Shown one piece after another: positions 1-4,984 of a stretch of DNA of 5,996 bases. The position numbers and the translations under genes are program-made. Every line of letters begins with the position of its first letter. Position 1 is the stretch's first letter. Below the pieces are notes generated by a model. It did not search any database, had not been told where the DNA came from, and saw only the letters and a list, made by a program, of their open reading frames with translations. The stretch comes from an uncultured Actinomycetes bacterium (lineage in GTDB: Bacteria; Actinomycetota; Actinomycetes; S36-B12), in assembly GCA_937876275.1 (NCBI GenBank), contig CALFIA010000302.1:1-5996 (forward strand). Reading direction: 5' to 3'.

Positions 1-574
1 CGCTCAGCAGATTGAGGTACTGAATACCGAACTGACCCAAGCCGCCAAGACCGATCGCCACCGCAGTGCTTCCCGGCTCAAGATGCGGCAGCGCCCTTTG
101 CACCGCGCGATATGGAGTGAGTCCGGCATCAGTGAGGCCTGCTGCCTTCACGGGGTCCAGCTCACCGATCGGAACGAGATGACGCTCAGCCGGAACGATC
201 ATGTACTCCGCAAAACCGCCCGCAATGCCGATGCCATTCATCGACAGCACCTGCACCGAGCACATGTTCTCCAGGCCCGACAAGCAGGTGGAGCACGCGC
301 CGCAGCCCTGCGCGCCGAACACGGCTACTGCGTCTCCGACGGCGACTGACGTCACGCCTGCGCCGATCTCCTCGACGACGCCTGCGGTCTCGTGACCGAA
401 GATCGCGGGAAAGCCGGGAAGGATCGCGGGATCGCCATCGATGAGATGAAGGTCGGTATGGCAGAGCCCGGCAGCAGTGACTTTGATCAGCACCTCACCG
501 GCACTAGGCGTCGGGCGAGGAACGTCAGTGATCGACAAGAGCTCGCCGTATCCGTGGAGAATTGCTGCACGCAT
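1..574 (-). CDS. Zn-dependent alcohol dehydrogenase (MDR family), C-terminus beyond window
   Basis: Translating the minus strand gives about 191 residues of a medium-chain (GroES-like) alcohol dehydrogenase that would oxidise an alcohol, or reduce an aldehyde, with NAD(P); the substrate cannot be read from sequence. Numbered from the upstream ATG at 577, the catalytic-zinc ligands appear as GLCHTD (Cys39) and GHE (His62/Glu63). A complete structural-zinc set follows at Cys92, Cys95, Cys98 and Cys106. A nucleotide-binding GLGGLGQ motif lies near the window edge, so the Rossmann domain has begun and roughly the C-terminal 150 residues are missing. Two tandem ATGs (577 and 574) are possible starts. 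I prefer 574 because the purine-rich GGGGAAA then sits about 7 nt upstream, against 4 nt for the other. The gene follows the hydratase gene by 14 bp, so the two are probably co-transcribed. Family assignment is secure; substrate and pathway are unknown. Confidence 0.92.
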   Translation of the reverse strand, partial: MRAAILHGYGELLSITDVPRPTPSAGEVLIKVTAAGLCHTDLHLIDGDPAILPGFPAIFGHETAGVVEEIGAGVTSVAVGDAVAVFGAQGCGACSTCLSGLENMCSVQVLSMNGIGIAGGFAEYMIVPAERHLVPIGELDPVKAAGLTDAGLTPYRAVQRALPHLEPGSTAVAIGLGGLGQFGIQYLNLLS

Positions 575-588
575 CATGTTTCCCCGAA

Positions 589-1338
589 TCAGCGGAACTG
601 CGCGATGCGCGGCTCGGTGTCGTCGATCTCGTAGTGGGTCGACTCCTCGTACGCGATGCCCTCGGCAAGTTCGAGATCATCCGCAGCGCGATAGAGATCC
701 TTGTACGCGAGAAGTGCACCCTTGCTGTTCTCCGCGATCGTGGCAGCAAGTGCACCGACAGCTGCATCAAGACCGTTCAGTGGATGCGATGCCGAGGCGA
801 GTCCCCACTCGGCAGCCTGAACGCCGGTGAAGGTCATCGCCGAGTAAGAGAGCAGGCGGGCACGTTGCGGGCCGACGAGATGCGGCAGACGCTGACTCAT
901 GCCCCATGACGGCCGAAGTCCCCACTTCGCATGCGTATCGCCGAACTTGGCCTCATCGGCAGTGATGATCACGTCGCATGCGAGGGCGAGCTCGAGTGCG
1001 CCGGTGAAGCAGAATCCGTTGATCTTCGCGATGACGATCGCATCGAGGTCGGCGATTGCATTGATGACCGCGCGTGCAGGGATATCGAGGTAATCACCGA
1101 CGGCTCCGCCCTCAAGCGAACGAGTACCGAGAGCCTTGAGGTCAACGCCGGCACTGAAGGCGCGTCCTTCACCGGTAATGATCACGGCGCGGATGGACGG
1201 ATCACTGGCAATTGCTGCGAGTGCCTCGGCAAGCTCGCCGAGCATCACCACGGTGATGGCGTTCATCGCTTCCGGTCGATTCAAGGTGATCGTTGCCGTG
1301 GGTGACGTGATCTCGAGACGGATCTGCTCGTAAGTCAT
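589..1338 (-). CDS. Enoyl-CoA hydratase/isomerase (crotonase) family protein
   Basis: A 249-residue protein of normal length for the crotonase superfamily, which stabilises acyl-CoA enolates in an oxyanion hole. The signature pieces are in order: the N-terminal strand ending TLNRPEAMNA (18-27), the CoA-binding/oxyanion segment GRAFSAGVDLKAL (58-70), and the second oxyanion segment INGFCFTGALELALACD (106-122). Gly113 and Glu116 align with Gly141 and the catalytic Glu144 of rat mitochondrial enoyl-CoA hydratase. The position of the second catalytic glutamate (Glu164 in rat) is His136, in FGDTHAKWG. As I recall, a DTHA-type segment is common in actinobacterial members annotated EchA, so this is a subfamily trait rather than damage, but it makes simple hydration of enoyl-CoA uncertain. 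The ATG has no good Shine-Dalgarno, and a TAGGTT box ends 6 bases upstream, so the mRNA may be leaderless. It probably heads an operon with the alcohol dehydrogenase. Confidence 0.9.
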   Translation of the reverse strand: MTYEQIRLEITSPTATITLNRPEAMNAITVVMLGELAEALAAIASDPSIRAVIITGEGRAFSAGVDLKALGTRSLEGGAVGDYLDIPARAVINAIADLDAIVIAKINGFCFTGALELALACDVIITADEAKFGDTHAKWGLRPSWGMSQRLPHLVGPQRARLLSYSAMTFTGVQAAEWGLASASHPLNGLDAAVGALAATIAENSKGALLAYKDLYRAADDLELAEGIAYEESTHYEIDDTEPRIAQFR

Positions 1339-1344
1339 GGACGC

Positions 1345-1350
1345 AACCTA
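1345..1350 (-). promoter_or_regulatory. Candidate -10 box (TAGGTT) of the hydratase-dehydrogenase operon
   Basis: On the minus strand TAGGTT (TAnnnT pattern) is followed by six bases and then the ATG at 1338, which would place transcription start at or next to the A of the start codon. No convincing -35 hexamer is visible at 16-18 bp. This is inference from spacing and from the lack of a good ribosome-binding site. Confidence 0.3.
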
Positions 1351-1392
1351 CTTAGAGCGCGTCCGTCGGGCAGGTGATCGCCCCGAAAGTGA

Positions 1393-1429
1393 CGAATCTC
1401 CCCGCCCAAGGAACTGGCGGGGAGATTCG
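1393..1429 (-). terminator. Strong hairpin terminator after the 98-residue gene
   Basis: A perfect 14-bp stem (1393-1406 with 1416-1429) encloses a 9-base loop and starts 16 bases past the minus-strand stop codon of the small gene. It is followed on the minus strand by TCACTTTCGG, only a short U run, so it is either a U-poor intrinsic terminator of the actinobacterial kind or a stabilising 3' end. It separates the small gene from the downstream hydratase operon. Confidence 0.7.
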
Positions 1430-1445
1430 AGAGCGAAACGCAGGA

Positions 1446-1742
1446 TTAGTCCTCGTGGCCCGGCTTGGTCGGCTCGAAGCCGGCCGCCTTGAGCATCTTG
1501 CGGAAGTCGACGACCTGCTGCTCGCCGCAGTCATGGCCCTTGGGGCGGTCGAAGAACTCCATTTGGTCGCCCACATGGATCTTGAACTTGCCGCTGTGGT
1601 TCTCCTCGACGGTGCCGACGGCCTCGAGCAGGCTGATGGCGTCGTGCCAGCGGACGTTGTGGCTGGTGGGGTGGGCGAAGATCGCGGTGAGGGTGTCGGT
1701 GTGGTGGTTGTTCAGGTGCACCGGCTGCTCTTGGTTGGTCAT
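1446..1742 (-). CDS. Conserved small protein of unknown function, weakly HicA-like
   Basis: A 98-residue soluble protein with no signal peptide or membrane segment. The frame extends further upstream, but the ATG at 1740-1742 is preferred: AAAGG lies 5 bases before it, and the upstream extension would run into the hairpin at 1812-1840. The N-terminus is histidine/asparagine-rich (LNNHHTDTL, 10-18). It is followed by AIFAHPTSHNVRWHDAISLL (20-39), a predicted helix, and then strands around GKFKIHVG (51-58). The C-terminal helical part is QQVVDFRKMLKAAGF (75-89). I recall similar 90-100 residue proteins of unknown role in many actinomycetes. The helix ending LLEAVG, followed by two or three strands, is reminiscent of the HicA mRNA-interferase fold. 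However, there is no HicB-like partner next to it, and the canonical HicA glycine-serine-histidine segment is absent. Gene reality is well supported by start, SD, terminator and composition; function is not known. Confidence 0.75.
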   Translation of the reverse strand: MTNQEQPVHLNNHHTDTLTAIFAHPTSHNVRWHDAISLLEAVGTVEENHSGKFKIHVGDQMEFFDRPKGHDCGEQQVVDFRKMLKAAGFEPTKPGHED

Positions 1743-1811
1743 GACTGCCTTTCGAAGATGCGCGTCGTCGTTGAAGCGCCTGGGCTCATCGTAGGTGAGG
1801 GTAGGAATGAC

Positions 1812-1840
1812 GAATGGGTACCCCACAGGGGTACCCATTC
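1812..1840 (-). terminator. Perfect 13-bp hairpin, sister of the hairpin after tRNA-Ser(CGA)
   Basis: Arms 1812-1824 and 1828-1840 pair without mismatch around the loop ACA, with a GGTACC core in each arm. On the minus strand it lies just after the tRNA 3'-end remnant and about 70 bases upstream of the 98-residue gene. It could end read-through from the tRNA genes or belong to the leader of the small gene. Its arms match the 1915-1945 part of the hairpin behind tRNA-Ser(CGA) at 11 of 13 positions. Confidence 0.55.
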
Positions 1841-1844
1841 ATCC

Positions 1845-1861
1845 TGGCGGTGGCGGTGGGA
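1845..1861 (-). pseudogene. Remnant of a tRNA-Ser 3' end including CCA
   Basis: These 17 bases are an exact direct repeat of 1950-1966, the 3' end of tRNA-Ser(CGA): part of the T-stem, the acceptor 3' strand, the discriminator and CCA. No intact tRNA body is present upstream on the minus strand. Only a short stretch with AGGAGC and AGCTCAC resembles parts of the Ser tRNA, and there is a 6-bp hairpin (1868-1882, GCTCAC/GTGAGC around TTC) where a variable arm could have been. It is best read as a degenerate second tRNA copy or a duplicated 3' end. It is too short and too close (105 bp) to the intact gene to mark an integrated element. Confidence 0.6.
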
Positions 1862-1909
1862 ACCGTCGCTCACTTCGTGAGCTCCTCCCAAATCCCGCGC
1901 GTTACCGAA

Positions 1910-1950
1910 ATGTCGAAGGGGTACCTCACGAGGAGGTACCCCTTCGACAT
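1910..1950 (-). terminator. 18-bp perfect hairpin directly after tRNA-Ser(CGA)
   Basis: Arms 1910-1927 and 1933-1950 are fully complementary around the 5-base loop ACGAG. The hairpin begins at the A of the tRNA-encoded CCA, leaving no spacer. On the minus strand it is followed by TTTCGG, so a short U run. The position and stability fit a transcription terminator for the tRNA gene. Confidence 0.75.
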
Positions 1951-2039
1951 GGCGGTGGCGGTGGGATTTGAACCCACGGTGAGCTTTCACCCACACACGC
2001 TTTCGAGGCGTGCTCCTTTGGCCGCTCGGACACGCCACC
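1950..2039 (-). tRNA. tRNA-Ser, anticodon CGA
   Basis: A class II tRNA. The 7-bp acceptor stem (GGTGGCG with CGCCACC) is perfect, followed by a G discriminator as expected for serine, and an encoded CCA (1950-1952). The T arm GTGGG-TTCAAAT-CCCAC, the D arm starting TCCGAGCGGCC and the long variable arm (GTGGGTGAAAGCTCAC) are all present. The anticodon loop CTCGAAA gives CGA at 2003-2005, reading UCG. Length is 87 nt without CCA. The gene lies downstream of tRNA-Ser(GGA) on the same strand. Confidence 0.96.
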
Positions 2040-2060
2040 GCGGAAAAGCCTACAAGCACG

Positions 2061-2093
2061 AAGCGGGACGAACCGAATCGGTCCGTCCCGCTT
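2061..2093 (-). terminator. Hairpin between the two serine tRNA genes
   Basis: A 10-bp perfect outer stem (2061-2070 with 2084-2093), one A-C mismatch, then four more pairs around the loop AAT. It lies 11 bases past the 3' end of tRNA-Ser(GGA) on the minus strand. This suggests the two tRNAs are separate transcription units, or that read-through is attenuated. The U run after it is poor. Confidence 0.65.
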
Positions 2094-2104
2094 ACGTATC
2101 AGCG

Positions 2105-2189
2105 CGGAGGATAGGGGATTTGAACCCCTGAGGGGTTTCCCCCAACCCGCGTTCCAGGCGAGCGCCATAGGCCACTAGGCGAATCCTCC
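2105..2189 (-). tRNA. tRNA-Ser, anticodon GGA
   Basis: The acceptor stem GGAGGAT pairs with ATCCTCC and is followed by a G discriminator. The T arm is AGGGG-TTCAAAT-CCCCT. A long variable arm is built from the GGGTTGGGGGAAACCCC region. The anticodon loop CTGGAAC gives GGA at 2153-2155, reading UCC and UCU. CCA is not encoded (CGC follows), unlike the neighbouring tRNA-Ser, so it must be added after transcription. A TAGCCT box on the minus strand at 2197-2202 is a possible -10. Confidence 0.95.
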
Positions 2190-2215
2190 GTGGGAGAGGC
2201 TACAAGTTGGGTGAG

Positions 2216-2245
2216 TTGGTGAGCGAATCGCCTGCCCCGTACCCT
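2216..2245 (+). promoter_or_regulatory. Candidate promoter of the SRP RNA gene
   Basis: TTGGTG (2216-2221) and TACCCT (2240-2245) are separated by 18 bp and resemble -35 and -10 elements. They predict a start near 2252, which is the first base of the SRP RNA closing helix. The tRNA-Ser(GGA) promoter must lie in this same divergent 62-bp gap. Confidence 0.45.
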
Positions 2246-2251
2246 TATGAC

Positions 2252-2340
2252 GACCCCTCGTGCGGCGTCATCTCGCTGAACCCCCCCAGGGCCGGAAGGC
2301 AGCAAGGGCAGGCGGGCTCTGATGGGTGTGCGGGGGGTCC
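2252..2340 (+). ncRNA. ffs: Signal recognition particle RNA (4.5S type)
   Basis: This small SRP RNA pairs with Ffh to bring ribosomes making membrane proteins to the membrane. The diagnostic domain IV is intact. The hairpin GCC-GGAA-GGC (2291-2300) carries a GNRA tetraloop. It is flanked by the symmetric-loop strands CAGG (2287-2290) and AGCA (2301-2304), which bind the Ffh M domain. Upstream, CTCGTGCGGCGTCATCTC matches the actinobacterial form closely. The 5' end GACCCC pairs with GGGGTC at 2334-2339, so the molecule is about 89 nt, without an Alu domain. Its place just upstream of dnaX on the same strand is the arrangement I recall in mycobacteria. The ends are inferred from the closing helix and could be off by a few bases. 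Confidence 0.93.
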
Positions 2341-2369
2341 CTTTATTCCGGCGGCGCCGGAATAAAGGG
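2339..2369 (+). terminator. Perfect 14-bp inverted repeat at the 3' end of ffs
   Basis: Arms 2339-2352 and 2356-2369 pair fully around a GGC loop, with CCCTTTATT at the outer left and AATAAAGGG at the outer right. There is no U run after the right arm. The U-rich left arm follows directly on the GC-rich closing helix of the SRP RNA, so termination may use that helix plus CCCTTTATT, or the repeat itself. The first bases overlap the end of ffs. Confidence 0.6.
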
Positions 2370-2397
2370 TGCACGTGCAGGCAGATGCTTCACGTGA
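2370..2397. promoter_or_regulatory. Two CACGTG palindromes upstream of dnaX
   Basis: TGCACGTGCA (2370-2379) and TCACGTGA (2390-2397) are perfect palindromes sharing the CACGTG core, with centres 19 bp apart, close to two helical turns. They lie just upstream of the presumed dnaX promoter and could be operator half-pairs for a dimeric regulator. No regulator is identified, and chance is possible for such short sites. Confidence 0.25.
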
Positions 2398-2417
2398 TGG
2401 GGGTCTGACTGAACGCA

Positions 2418-2423
2418 TAAGGT
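2418..2423 (+). promoter_or_regulatory. Candidate -10 box (TAAGGT) of dnaX
   Basis: TAAGGT matches TAnnnT and ends six bases before the GTG at 2430, so a transcript could begin at that GTG. The same bases contain AAGG, which could instead serve as a weak Shine-Dalgarno. No clear -35 is seen. The two readings cannot be separated by eye. Confidence 0.3.
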
Positions 2424-2429
2424 TGCGGG

Positions 2430-4334
2430 GTGTCCATGGCCCTGTATCGCACCTATCGCCCCGCGCGACTCGACGATGTCGTGGGCCAAGATCACGTCAC
2501 CGACCCGCTGCGTCGTGCACTCGACAACGATCGTGTCGCACACGCCTATCTGTTTTCCGGCCCACGTGGCTGTGGCAAGACCTCGACTGCGCGAATTCTC
2601 GCTCGCTCGCTGAATTGTGAAAAAGGTCCGACACCTGACCCGTGCGGTGAGTGTCAAAGCTGCCTGGATCTCGCGGCAAACGGCCCGGGCTCGATCGATG
2701 TCATCGAGCTAGATGCGGCAAGTCATGGTGGTGTCGATGACACTCGAGATCTTCGTGAGCGCGCGATGTTCGCGCCAGCATCGTCGCGATACAAGATCTA
2801 CATCATCGACGAGGCCCACATGGTCACCACGGCGGGCTTTAATGCTCTGCTGAAGCTGGTCGAGGAGCCGCCCGAGCACGTGCGCTTCATCTTCGCGACG
2901 ACCGAGGCCGACAAGGTTCTGCCCACGATCCGCTCGCGCACGCACAACTACACCTTCCGTTTGGTGTCGGCCCGCACGCTGCAGCAGCACCTGGCAACTG
3001 TGTGCGAAGCAGAAGGCGTCCCGGCTGAGGCCAACGCACTCGCCCTCATCGCGCGCGCCGGAGCAGGCAGTGTGCGCGACAGCCTGTCGATCCTGAGCCA
3101 AGTCATTTCAGGTTCCGGCCCCGATGGGGTGACGTATGCCACCGCCGTGGCGCAGCTGGGCATGACCGACTCGACACTTCTCGACGCCACGGTTGACGCA
3201 CTCGCCGCACACGACGGTGCCGCGCTGTTCACCGTGATCGATCAGGTGATGGATGCGGGTCATGATCCGCGTCGATTCGTCACTGATCTTCTCGAGCGCA
3301 TGCGCAACCTCATAGTGCTTCAGCACGTGAGCGGCGCCGCGCAATTGGGCCTCATTGATGCGCCCGAGGATGAGATAGCTCGCCAAGTGGAGCAGTCGGC
3401 GCTTTTCGGCGCGTCTGAGCTGGCACGCGCATCCGATGTTGTCAGCGAGGGCCTTAGTGGCCTGAAAGGTGCAACCGCTCCGCGACTTCATCTCGAACTG
3501 ATGGCCGCAAAGCTTCTTCTGCCTGCCACCGATAGCGATGAGCGCGGTACTCGGGCACGACTCGATCAGCTTGAGCGCCGCATTGCCTCGGGCGAGTTCC
3601 ACCAGGCCGCTCACCCCGGTGATGCACCGATTGCTGCACCGGCTGCAGCGGCGCCCGCCCCTGCAGCGCCACCGATTCCTGTTCCTCCGGTGGGACCGGA
3701 AGTCGCTGCTGCACCCTCCGCTGAATCCTCGCCTGCGCGTCCGCCGAAGCTGAGCGATGTCGCACCGTCTACGAAGAAGGCATCGACTGCGTCGCGTCCT
3801 CCGATGAAGCCTGCCGAGAAGGCAGCGGCAGTCGAGGCAGAGGCTGCGGCAGCAGAGCCCGCGATCACGCCCACTAATCAGAATGCCTCGCTGCCTCAGC
3901 TCGTCTCGATGTGGCCCGCAATTCTCGATGCCACCAAGTCGTACTCTCGCGTGGCCTGGATGGTCTTCAGTGATTCGGCTCCGCTGTCACTCGAGAACGG
4001 CGTACTCGCTGTCGGTGTCGAGAATGCGAGTAAGGCGGCCAACGCGAAGGCCAGTGGACATGACGAGCGTCTGCGGCAGGCGGTACTCGATGTATTCCGC
4101 ACCGACGTGCGCATTGACATCGTGCTGGCCCCGAATGCGACAGCACGCCTAGTGAATGCAACGCCTGCTGAATCGTCGCCTGATGACACGACTGATGAAT
4201 CCACTCAGATCGTGAACGTCGTAGTCGAAGCCGATGCTCCGAGTATTGATGACGAGGATCTCGACGACACCTCAGGCGTCGACCTGATCATGCGCGAGCT
4301 CGGCGGTACGCAGATCGGCGAGATCGAGCACTGA
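2430..4334 (+). CDS. dnaX: DNA polymerase III subunit gamma/tau
   Basis: A 634-residue clamp-loader ATPase that, with delta and delta', loads the beta clamp and tethers polymerase cores at the replication fork. Visible parts are the N-terminal ALYRTYRP; Walker A GPRGCGKT (44-51); a zinc-binding Cys set (Cys63, 72, 75, 78); Walker B IYIIDEAH (123-130); sensor 1 with FATTEADKVLP (155-165); and SRT (169-171), whose arginine acts as the trans finger. Sensor 2 is GAGSVRDSLS (211-220, Arg216). After the collar domain comes an alanine/proline-rich linker (about 395-475), then a tau-type C-terminal domain, so it is the full-length form. The GTG at 2430 gives MSMALYR, similar to a Streptomyces-type start. 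The ATG at 2436 gives MALYR, the usual mycobacterial start; either is possible. It overlaps or abuts recR, indicating one operon. Confidence 0.97.
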   Translation: MSMALYRTYRPARLDDVVGQDHVTDPLRRALDNDRVAHAYLFSGPRGCGKTSTARILARSLNCEKGPTPDPCGECQSCLDLAANGPGSIDVIELDAASHGGVDDTRDLRERAMFAPASSRYKIYIIDEAHMVTTAGFNALLKLVEEPPEHVRFIFATTEADKVLPTIRSRTHNYTFRLVSARTLQQHLATVCEAEGVPAEANALALIARAGAGSVRDSLSILSQVISGSGPDGVTYATAVAQLGMTDSTLLDATVDALAAHDGAALFTVIDQVMDAGHDPRRFVTDLLERMRNLIVLQHVSGAAQLGLIDAPEDEIARQVEQSALFGASELARASDVVSEGLSGLKGATAPRLHLELMAAKLLLPATDSDERGTRARLDQLERRIASGEFHQAAHPGDAPIAAPAAAAPAPAAPPIPVPPVGPEVAAAPSAESSPARPPKLSDVAPSTKKASTASRPPMKPAEKAAAVEAEAAAAEPAITPTNQNASLPQLVSMWPAILDATKSYSRVAWMVFSDSAPLSLENGVLAVGVENASKAANAKASGHDERLRQAVLDVFRTDVRIDIVLAPNATARLVNATPAESSPDDTTDESTQIVNVVVEADAPSIDDEDLDDTSGVDLIMRELGGTQIGEIEH

Positions 4335-4336
4335 TG

Positions 4337-4930
4337 ATGTACGAAGGCGTAGTCCAGGACTTGATGGATGAGCTCGGCCGGCTTCCCGGCGTCGGGCCCA
4401 AGAGCGCGCAGCGCATTGCCTTCCACATTCTGGCTGCCGATCCCGTCGACGTGCAGCGTCTGGTGGATGCCCTGCGCGAGGTAAAGGAGAAGGTGCGCTT
4501 CTGCACGATCTGCGGCAACGTCGCCGAGGAAGACCAGTGCCGCATCTGTCGCGATCCGCGACGCGACCTCACCATTTTGTGCGTGGTCGAGGAGCCCAAG
4601 GATGTTGTCGCCATCGAGAAGACCCGGGAGTTCAAGGGTCGGTATCACGTGCTCGGCGGAGCGATCAGCCCGATCGAGGGCATTGGGCCTGATGATCTGC
4701 GCATCCGCGAGCTCATGAGCCGCCTCTCTGACGCCACGATCGTCGAGGTCATCTTGGCCACCGACCCCAATCTCGAGGGTGAGGCCACTGCTACCTACCT
4801 TGCGCGGATGATCAGTCCGCTTGGTGTTGCGGTCTCGCGTCTGGCCAGTGGTCTTCCGGTGGGCGGTGACCTCGAGTACGCCGATGAGGTGACCTTGGGC
4901 CGGGCTTTCGAAGGCCGTCGGCGAGTCTGA
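4337..4930 (+). CDS. recR: Recombination mediator protein RecR
   Basis: A 197-residue protein that forms a DNA-clamping ring and, with RecO, loads RecA onto SSB-coated single strands during gap repair. The helix-hairpin-helix is LPGVGPKSAQRIAFHIL (16-32). The Cys4 zinc site is Cys56, Cys59, Cys68 and Cys71, in CTICGN and CRICRD. The Toprim domain starts at ILCVVEEPKD (80-89) and carries LATDPNLEGEATA (140-152). The C-terminal ASGLPVGGDLEYADEVTLGRA is the conserved RecR tail. Length is normal. Tandem ATGs exist at 4334 and 4337. The first overlaps the dnaX stop by one base; the second gives MYEG, matching the family start, and is chosen. Either way translation is probably coupled to dnaX. The ybaB/ebfC gene that usually lies between dnaX and recR is absent here. 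Confidence 0.96.
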   Translation: MYEGVVQDLMDELGRLPGVGPKSAQRIAFHILAADPVDVQRLVDALREVKEKVRFCTICGNVAEEDQCRICRDPRRDLTILCVVEEPKDVVAIEKTREFKGRYHVLGGAISPIEGIGPDDLRIRELMSRLSDATIVEVILATDPNLEGEATATYLARMISPLGVAVSRLASGLPVGGDLEYADEVTLGRAFEGRRRV

Positions 4931-4947
4931 GCTGCTTTCCGCCCGAT

Positions 4948-4976
4948 TTTCGCGATGTAAGCGTGACCAATAGAAT
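4948..4976 (+). promoter_or_regulatory. Candidate promoter for leaderless lysC mRNA
   Basis: TAGAAT (4971-4976) is a good -10 match, and a weak -35 (TTTCGC, 4948-4953) sits 17 bp upstream. The predicted start falls at about 4983-4985, on or next to the GTG start codon. There is no Shine-Dalgarno before that GTG. A leaderless lysC transcript independent of dnaX-recR is the simplest reading. Confidence 0.5.
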
Positions 4977-4984
4977 TTCGGCTT

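Noticed and set aside
1743..1838. N-terminal extension of the 98-residue gene to an upstream ATG at 1838
   Set aside because: The extension would encode part of the 13-bp hairpin and lacks an SD, whereas the ATG at 1742 has AAAGG at good spacing.
1374..1880. Open frames on the plus strand opposite the 98-residue gene
   Set aside because: They are antisense shadows rich in Val/Ala/Leu from complementary GC codons, cross the terminator at 1393-1429, and have no matching SD or recognisable domain.
1845..1966. Attachment sites of an integrated mobile element
   Set aside because: The direct repeats are only 105 bp apart with no integrase, excisionase or cargo between them. Tandem duplication with decay explains the following hairpin similarity better.
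1739..2168. Minus-strand open frames overlapping the tRNA block
   Set aside because: They run straight through two clear serine tRNA genes and their hairpins, and their translations show no family features.
3765..3785. Possible programmed -1 frameshift site in dnaX giving a short gamma form
   Set aside because: The linker region has GAAGAAGG-type sequence but no A AAA AAG slippery heptamer as in E. coli, and no obvious stimulatory hairpin was seen. Only full-length tau is supported.
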